From NCBI RefSeq assembly GCF_048007035.1, contig NZ_CP180355.1, forward strand, positions 3,286,001 to 3,350,000: a DNA stretch of 64,000 nucleotides. Reading direction: 5' to 3'. The notes under the pieces are model-generated. The model did not search any database and was not told the DNA's origin. It saw only the letters and a list, made by a program, of their open reading frames with translations. The number at the start of each line of letters is the position of its first letter. Within the stretch, counting starts at the first letter, position 1. Position numbers and translations under genes: made by a program. The stretch is from Imperialibacter sp963977595 (GTDB lineage Bacteria; Bacteroidota; Bacteroidia; Cytophagales; Cyclobacteriaceae). Shown here piece after piece: positions 59,590-64,000 of this stretch.

Positions 59590-60378
59590 CTATTTCACCT
59601 CAAACTCATCCGCCTCTTTGTAAAACGGATACCTGTTTCTGAAAGCAGCCATTTCCTCGTAGTTGAGTGTGGCTTCCAAAATACAAGCCTTGCCTTCGTT
59701 GAAGACCAGCTCTTCACCCTTGTGATTGTACACAGCCGAATGCCCGAGATACTCGGCATCTACACCGTCCACCCCAATACGGTTGACGCCAATACAATAG
59801 GACAGGTTTTCGATGGCCCTGGCCTGGAGCAAGGTATCCCATGCATTGGTTCTCGGTGCTGGCCAGTTGGCCATGTACACCAGCAGGTCAAACGCTGCCG
59901 TATCGTTTTCCCATTTGTTGCGGGCCCATACAGGGAAGCGTAGGTCGTAGCAGATCATGGGACAAATTTTCCAGCCCTTCCATTCAAAGATCAGCCGATC
60001 TGTGCCTGGGGTAAAGCCATCGGCTTCGCCAGCAAGGGTAAACAGGTGGCGCTTGTCGTACTGATGGTGAGTGCCATCGGGCAGCATGGCAATAAAACGA
60101 TTATAGTACTGGCCCTTTTCTGTAACAATGTAGCTGCCAAGGATCGCCGCCTGAGTCTGCGCTGCCTGCTGCTTCATCCAGCGGAAGGTTTTGCTGTTCA
60201 TGGGCTCAGCCAGCGCTGCGGCTTTCATGCTGAAGCCGGTGGTGAACATTTCAGGAAGCACAATGATGTCAGGCTTGTTCTTGACCTTCCATATTTTTTC
60301 CTCAAACATGTGGAGGTTGGCTTCAATGCTTTCCCAATGAAGATCGGCTTGTATGAGGGCTACTTTAAGATCCTGCAT
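59590..60378 (-). CDS. Omega-amidase/nitrilase-family amidohydrolase (YafV/Nit2-like)
   Basis: A 262-residue C-N hydrolase. The catalytic triad is visible: Glu in VLPEMFTTGFSM, Lys in YDKRHLFTLAGE and Cys in PMICYDLRFPVWAR. The compact size and GSYIVTEKGQYYNRFIAM region resemble YafV/Nit2 omega-amidases, which hydrolyse alpha-ketoglutaramate and alpha-ketosuccinamate. It overlaps by 19 bases the end of the aminotransferase gene, and the pair would form the glutamine transaminase/omega-amidase route. It is last in a five-gene minus-strand operon. Confidence 0.88.
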   Translation of the reverse strand: MQDLKVALIQADLHWESIEANLHMFEEKIWKVKNKPDIIVLPEMFTTGFSMKAAALAEPMNSKTFRWMKQQAAQTQAAILGSYIVTEKGQYYNRFIAMLPDGTHHQYDKRHLFTLAGEADGFTPGTDRLIFEWKGWKICPMICYDLRFPVWARNKWENDTAAFDLLVYMANWPAPRTNAWDTLLQARAIENLSYCIGVNRIGVDGVDAEYLGHSAVYNHKGEELVFNEGKACILEATLNYEEMAAFRNRYPFYKEADEFEVK

Positions 60379-61511
60379 AGTTTTTCGGCTCCTTGAATGA
60401 TGGTTTCGTCCTGCTTGGCAAAGCAGAACCGCAATACTTTGTGGTCGGTTCGGTTGTGATAAAATACTGACACCGGGATGCTGGCCACTTTCATTTCTTT
60501 GGTCAGGCGTATGGCCAGGTCGTAGTCATTCTCTTTTGTAATTTCTTCATACGACACCACCTGAAAATAGGTGCCGTGGCTGGCCAACGGTTTCCAGTCG
60601 GTGCCTTTGATGCAATCGAGAAAAAGATCTCGCTTTTTCTGAAACATGGGACCAATGCCTGAATAGTGGTCGCCAGAGCTCAGGTAAGCGGCAATGCCGG
60701 CCTGCATAGGTGTGCTGACGCTGAATGTGAGGAATTGGTGTACCTTTTTCATTTCCACCATCAGCTCAGGATGGGTGACCATATAGCCTATTTTCCAGCC
60801 CGTCACGTGAAAGGTTTTTCCGAAGGAGAACACAGCAATGGCCCAGGGCTTCAGGTTGGGCCTTGAGAGCAAACTGTGGTGCTTTTTTCCTTCGAAGATG
60901 ATGTGCTCATAGGCCTCATCGCCCAGGATATAAATGCCATGCTTATGAGCCAAACGTTCCAGCTGTTCCAGGTCACTCTCAGCCAAAATAGCGCCGCTGG
61001 GGTTATGGGGCGTGTTCACCACAATCATCCGGGTGCGGGACGTAATGCTGTCTTCCACTCTGTCCCATGGAATCGAATAGTTTGGAAAATTGAGCGGAAT
61101 GGGCACCATGGTGCCGCCTGCCAGGGCAATGCAGGGTTGGTACGAATCGTAAGCAGGCTCAAACACAATAACCTCGTCGCCCTCCTTTATCAGGGTAAGG
61201 ATAGCGCACACGATCGACTCAGTAGCGCCGGCCGTCACCATCACTTCGGTTGCAGGATCGGGCGTCCAGCCGAATGTATGCTGCACCTTTTCTGAAATGG
61301 CTTTCAACAGTGGTGGGTAGCCGGGCATAGGGGCGTACTGATTTAGCCCGGCCTTCATGGCCTTCATCACTTCCTCTGCCAGCTCTTCCGAAATAGGGAA
61401 ATCAGGGAACCCCTGCGAAAGGTTAACGGCCCCCTCATCCAGCGCCAGTTTCGACATCACCGTGAAAATACTGGTACCAACATCTGGCAGCTTCGAGGAA
61501 ATGGGCGTCAT
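60360..61511 (-). CDS. PLP aminotransferase (glutamine transaminase K/methionine aminotransferase type)
   Basis: A 383-residue class I aminotransferase. The PLP-binding Lys lies in FSFGKTFHVTGWKIGY; other motifs are MVTAGATESIVCAI, VNTPHNPSGAIL and ILGDEAYEHI. The sequence fits the YbdL/kynurenine aminotransferase subgroup, which uses glutamine or methionine. It overlaps the omega-amidase gene, a pairing that supports glutamine transaminase activity, with the amidase removing the keto-amide product. It lies 4 bases downstream of def. Confidence 0.9.
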   Translation of the reverse strand: MTPISSKLPDVGTSIFTVMSKLALDEGAVNLSQGFPDFPISEELAEEVMKAMKAGLNQYAPMPGYPPLLKAISEKVQHTFGWTPDPATEVMVTAGATESIVCAILTLIKEGDEVIVFEPAYDSYQPCIALAGGTMVPIPLNFPNYSIPWDRVEDSITSRTRMIVVNTPHNPSGAILAESDLEQLERLAHKHGIYILGDEAYEHIIFEGKKHHSLLSRPNLKPWAIAVFSFGKTFHVTGWKIGYMVTHPELMVEMKKVHQFLTFSVSTPMQAGIAAYLSSGDHYSGIGPMFQKKRDLFLDCIKGTDWKPLASHGTYFQVVSYEEITKENDYDLAIRLTKEMKVASIPVSVFYHNRTDHKVLRFCFAKQDETIIQGAEKLCRILK

Positions 61512-61515
61512 GCAG

Positions 61516-62067
61516 TTATCTTTTCACGGGAATTTTCAAACGATAGTCAGCAGACACTTTGCCCCTGCTGATATTCACAAGCTTGTTTTTGATAATCCTC
61601 TTTTTAAAAGCAGTGAGGTGGTCAGTGAAGAGCACGCCTTCAATGTGGTCGTATTCATGCTGAATAATACGGGCCTTCATGCCTTCGTACGTCTCGGTGT
61701 ATTCTTTCCAGTGCTCGTCGTAGTAGTTCACCGTGATGCTGTCCGGCCGTTGCACATCGTCCCTCACACCGGGAATGCTCAGGCAGCCTTCCTCCATTAC
61801 GATGGGCTTGCCATCTCTTTCTACAATCTTCGCATTGATGAACACCTTCCTGAATCCCGACAATTCGGGTTCTTCCAGCGGTGAACCATCCACCACAAAC
61901 AGCCTGATAGACATGCCTATTTGCGGCGCTGCCAACCCAATGCCGCTGGCACTTCGCATGGTTTCAAACATATCCAACACAAGCTGCTTTACATCAGATC
62001 CCTTTTCTATATCAGCCGCCCTCTTCCTTAATACGGGATCACCATATACTACTATAGGGTAAATCAT
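61516..62067 (-). CDS. def: Peptide deformylase
   Basis: A 183-residue metalloenzyme that removes the formyl group from nascent proteins. Family motifs GIGLAAPQIG, EEGCLSIPG (metal-ligand Cys) and QHEYDHIEG (HExxH-type His ligands) are complete. Its ATG overlaps the ruvX stop by 4 bases (ATGA), so translation is coupled. Confidence 0.97.
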   Translation of the reverse strand: MIYPIVVYGDPVLRKRAADIEKGSDVKQLVLDMFETMRSASGIGLAAPQIGMSIRLFVVDGSPLEEPELSGFRKVFINAKIVERDGKPIVMEEGCLSIPGVRDDVQRPDSITVNYYDEHWKEYTETYEGMKARIIQHEYDHIEGVLFTDHLTAFKKRIIKNKLVNISRGKVSADYRLKIPVKR

Positions 62068-62480
62068 AATCTATTACTCTCCATGTACGACTGCAGTATA
62101 ATCACTGCACTTATTTTATCTACGTTTCCTTTAATTCTCCTGTCTTTTTTCTTCATGCCCCCGGCAATCATGGTGTCCATGGCCATTTTGGAGGTGAAGC
62201 GCTCATCAATCAAATGAATGGGCATTTCTGCAAATTCCTTTTTTAGCTGCACCAGAAACCGGTTGACCAGCAGTGTGCCATTGGTGTCGGTATTGTCCAG
62301 TTTTTTTGGCATTCCCACCACAAAAGCATCCACAGTTTCCTTTTGCAAATATTGCTTTAAAAACGCAATAAGTTCATGCGATCGAACCATTTCGAGCGAT
62401 GTGGCAATCAGTTGTAAGGGATCGGTGACGGCAATACCAGTTCTTTTGCCTCCGTAGTCAATGGCAAGAATACGCCCCAT
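62064..62480 (-). CDS. ruvX: RuvX/YqgF-type Holliday junction resolvase-like protein
   Basis: A 138-residue RNase H-fold protein. Conserved acidic residues lie in ILAIDYGGKRTGIAVTD, FVVGMPKK, LIDERFTSKMA and the C-terminal region with DKISAVIILQSYM. The family acts in rRNA 5' end processing and/or Holliday junction resolution. Its ATG lies 3 bases after the stop of the RIC-like gene and its stop overlaps def, within one operon. Confidence 0.93.
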   Translation of the reverse strand: MGRILAIDYGGKRTGIAVTDPLQLIATSLEMVRSHELIAFLKQYLQKETVDAFVVGMPKKLDNTDTNGTLLVNRFLVQLKKEFAEMPIHLIDERFTSKMAMDTMIAGGMKKKDRRIKGNVDKISAVIILQSYMESNRL

Positions 62481-62483
62481 GTG

Positions 62484-63233
62484 CTAGTTCCAGCGGATTT
62501 TTCTGTTGATCAACTCCTGCACACTCTTTTCAAGCATGAGCGCCTTGGGGAAAAGCACTTCGTCCTCAATAGACGCATGTTGTACCAACTCTTTATCAAA
62601 TGCCTTGAACTCCTCATAAATAACCTTCAGGTGAAGGTCGTTGTTAGGATTGTGCTGGTAGTCACCAGTTATTTCTCTTATGCCTTTCAATTCATCTTCC
62701 GTATGGTCGTGATCAAGCGCCGCCTCCTGAATAGAGTACGACTCCAGCATATAGAACAATTTACTTGAAGGCATGGTGCCCTGCTGCACTTTATACAACG
62801 AATTCACATAAGCAAAAAGCGTGTCTTCTTCCTCGTATACGTGGTGTATGAAGTCTTCCAGAAACAGGGGAAAAACAAACTTTAGGTCGTCAGCCAATGT
62901 CTTGCTCACAGCAGATCGCTGATCCAGCCCATTGATAAGCCGGGCAAGGTAGGGCAGTTTTTGCTTGATGAATATGTGGTGTGAATGTTTCAGGTATTCA
63001 ATGATCAGATCAACCGGGTAGGTGGCAATGGTGTTTTTGTCAAACTGACTTTGCGGCTTGTAACGCTCCATATTGCGAAGTACCTTATCCAAAGGAAGGT
63101 TTTTTTCTTTGCAAAGAGCCTCTAAAGTATGCCCGGAGTATTTGTAGAAAGCCACCCCAAAGTAGTCGAGCACTTTAGCGAACACGAAGTTCTCGTCGAT
63201 GATAGAATTAATGGTTCTTTGGGCAAGCTTCAC
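62484..63233 (-). CDS. RIC/ScdA-like hemerythrin protein lacking the Cys pair
   Basis: About 249 residues from GTG at 63233. An upstream frame is open to 63323, but a TATATTTG promoter box (63256-63263) inside it favours the GTG. The N-terminal DUF542-like region keeps the helical pattern YFGVAFYKYSGHTLEALCKEK but has Tyr-Lys where ScdA/RIC proteins have the conserved Cys-Cys. The hemerythrin domain keeps likely di-iron ligands: HSHHIFIKQ, HHVYEEEDTLF, DHDHTEDEL and QHASIEDEVLF. RIC proteins repair nitrosative damage to Fe-S clusters; loss of the Cys pair may alter that. It heads a five-gene operon. Confidence 0.82.
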   Translation of the reverse strand: MKLAQRTINSIIDENFVFAKVLDYFGVAFYKYSGHTLEALCKEKNLPLDKVLRNMERYKPQSQFDKNTIATYPVDLIIEYLKHSHHIFIKQKLPYLARLINGLDQRSAVSKTLADDLKFVFPLFLEDFIHHVYEEEDTLFAYVNSLYKVQQGTMPSSKLFYMLESYSIQEAALDHDHTEDELKGIREITGDYQHNPNNDLHLKVIYEEFKAFDKELVQHASIEDEVLFPKALMLEKSVQELINRKIRWN

Positions 63234-63255
63234 GCTACTGATTCTGATTAAGAAG

Positions 63256-63263
63256 CAAATATA
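63256..63263 (-). promoter_or_regulatory. -7 box for the RIC/ruvX/def operon
   Basis: TATATTTG on the minus strand matches TAnnTTTG, 22 bases before the GTG start at 63233. The -33 region is weak (GTT at about 21 bases). Its location argues against the upstream ATG at 63323. Confidence 0.55.
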
Positions 63264-63459
63264 CACATTATGGTTGATGGTGTAAACGCTGAATATTAAA
63301 AACTTACCATTGCCATTGACCAACTAATCGCATAAATTTCAAGGCTATTAATAACCGAACACTATTAAGTTGCGTTTGAACTTAAACTGTGGTTGATACA
63401 CAATTCGGTTTATTGAATACTGACTGGAGAAAACAGAAGTCTTGATCAAAGAAAAAATT

Positions 63460-64000
63460 ATGAACAACTCAAAGTGGGCCATCCGTTTGCCAATCATCAT
63501 TACCTCAGCTGTCGCCATTGGCGTACTTCTGGGAGCCAACTTCACCACCAGCGACACCCCGTCGGGTGATATGAACAAAAGCCTGTTCAAGTTCAGGGAG
63601 GTGCTGGGTTATATCGACAGAAATTATGTCGACGACGTAGATTCAGAAGAATTGGTGGAAACTGCCATTGTGAAGATGCTGGAGAAACTGGATCCACACA
63701 CCGTGTATATTCCCAAAGAAGAGGCAGTGCTTGCCCAGTCTCAGCTGCAGGGCAACTTCGAGGGGATTGGTATTGAATTCAATATTTTCAAAGACACGCT
63801 CTATGTTGTTACCCCACTCAGCGGCGGCCCATCCGAAAAAGTTGGACTCCAGGCCGGCGACAAGATTGTGAAGGTGGACGGGGAAAACATTGCTGGCATA
63901 GGCCTGAACAACCGAAAAGTGTTTGAAAAGCTGCGTGGACCAAAAGGCTCCGAAGCGAAACTACAGATCATCAGAGATTCCAAAAAAGCACCGCTTGACT
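63460..64000 (+). CDS. S41 family C-terminal processing protease, 3' end outside window
   Basis: The first 180 residues of a carboxyl-terminal processing peptidase. ATG at 63460 opens a basic, then hydrophobic signal/anchor (about residues 7-27), followed by the S41 N-domain (FREVLGYIDRNYVDDVDSEELVETAIVKML, LDPHTVYIP) and a PDZ domain beginning ESQLQ-like QLQGNFEGIGIEFNIF and containing VGLQAGDKIVKVDGENI. The catalytic Ser/Lys region lies beyond the window. These proteases trim or degrade periplasmic proteins. Confidence 0.93.
   Translation, partial: MNNSKWAIRLPIIITSAVAIGVLLGANFTTSDTPSGDMNKSLFKFREVLGYIDRNYVDDVDSEELVETAIVKMLEKLDPHTVYIPKEEAVLAQSQLQGNFEGIGIEFNIFKDTLYVVTPLSGGPSEKVGLQAGDKIVKVDGENIAGIGLNNRKVFEKLRGPKGSEAKLQIIRDSKKAPLD

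Noticed and set aside
63234..63323. Upstream extension of the RIC-like gene
   Set aside because: A consensus promoter box lies inside it, so it is unlikely to be translated.
1..64000. tRNA, rRNA or CRISPR array
   Set aside because: By eye no cloverleaf with a tRNA-like TPsiC arm, no rRNA segment and no regularly spaced repeats were found; tRNAscan-SE and a CRISPR finder would settle this.

Overview
The window is a stretch of chromosome from a free-living Bacteroidota, most likely order Cytophagales (inference). The signs are a Type IX secretion sorting domain on a giant adhesin-like protein, TAnnTTTG-type -7 promoter boxes with almost no Shine-Dalgarno sequences, a GT3 (eukaryote-type) glycogen synthase, a DUF1684 protein, and housekeeping genes of Bacteroidota type. 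Base composition is moderate, with one sharp internal shift near 55550.

Layout. 1-11.6 kb is core: radC (cut by the left edge), pheT, a ZapB-like coiled coil and zapA, rny, recA, a membrane protein, a secreted aminopeptidase-like protein with a DUF3108 protein, and a PhoB/PhoR-type two-component pair. 11.7-24.6 kb holds a glycosyltransferase, a VOC protein, a GH113-like lipoprotein, ppc, an M14 peptidase, an RluA-type synthase, the rplM-rpsI-rpsB-tsf ribosomal block and glycogen synthase. 24.6-27.8 kb is gene-poor and AT-rich, with an orphan NUMOD4/HNH protein and a KAS III-like enzyme. 27.8-35.8 kb has an acyl-CoA synthetase, a YbbA/YbbP-like ABC transporter operon and a trio of envelope proteins.

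35.9-46 kb is a surface/signalling island: a 1379-residue GLUG/CUB/Fn3 T9SS cargo, two paralogous TPR histidine kinases and a LytTR response regulator. The cargo plus kinase unit appears to have been duplicated in tandem; between the kinases only the signal peptide and first mature residues of a second cargo gene survive (42630-42800). 46.3-48.4 kb has a TesA-like esterase and an AGCS symporter. An IS1634-type element (48535-50378) follows; it abuts the last 48 codons of murF on one side and an unrelated truncated reading frame on the other, so a rearrangement happened here. Then come an outer-membrane-type protein with no usable start codon, a structured intergenic region, and an M48 protease.

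54.9-58.1 kb is the best candidate for something undescribed: a secreted 656-residue protein whose GC-rich N-terminal third is joined to an AT-rich C-terminal part with a Cys/His pair resembling a CHAP/NlpC-type hydrolase, overlapped by an AT-rich secreted YARHG-domain gene. This looks like a modular secreted effector with a partner or immunity gene (inference). 58.6-64 kb returns to metabolism and maintenance: a Tat-exported sugar isomerase-like protein, a five-gene minus-strand operon (RIC-like hemerythrin, ruvX, def, aminotransferase, omega-amidase), and an S41 protease cut by the right edge. No tRNA, rRNA or CRISPR array was seen.
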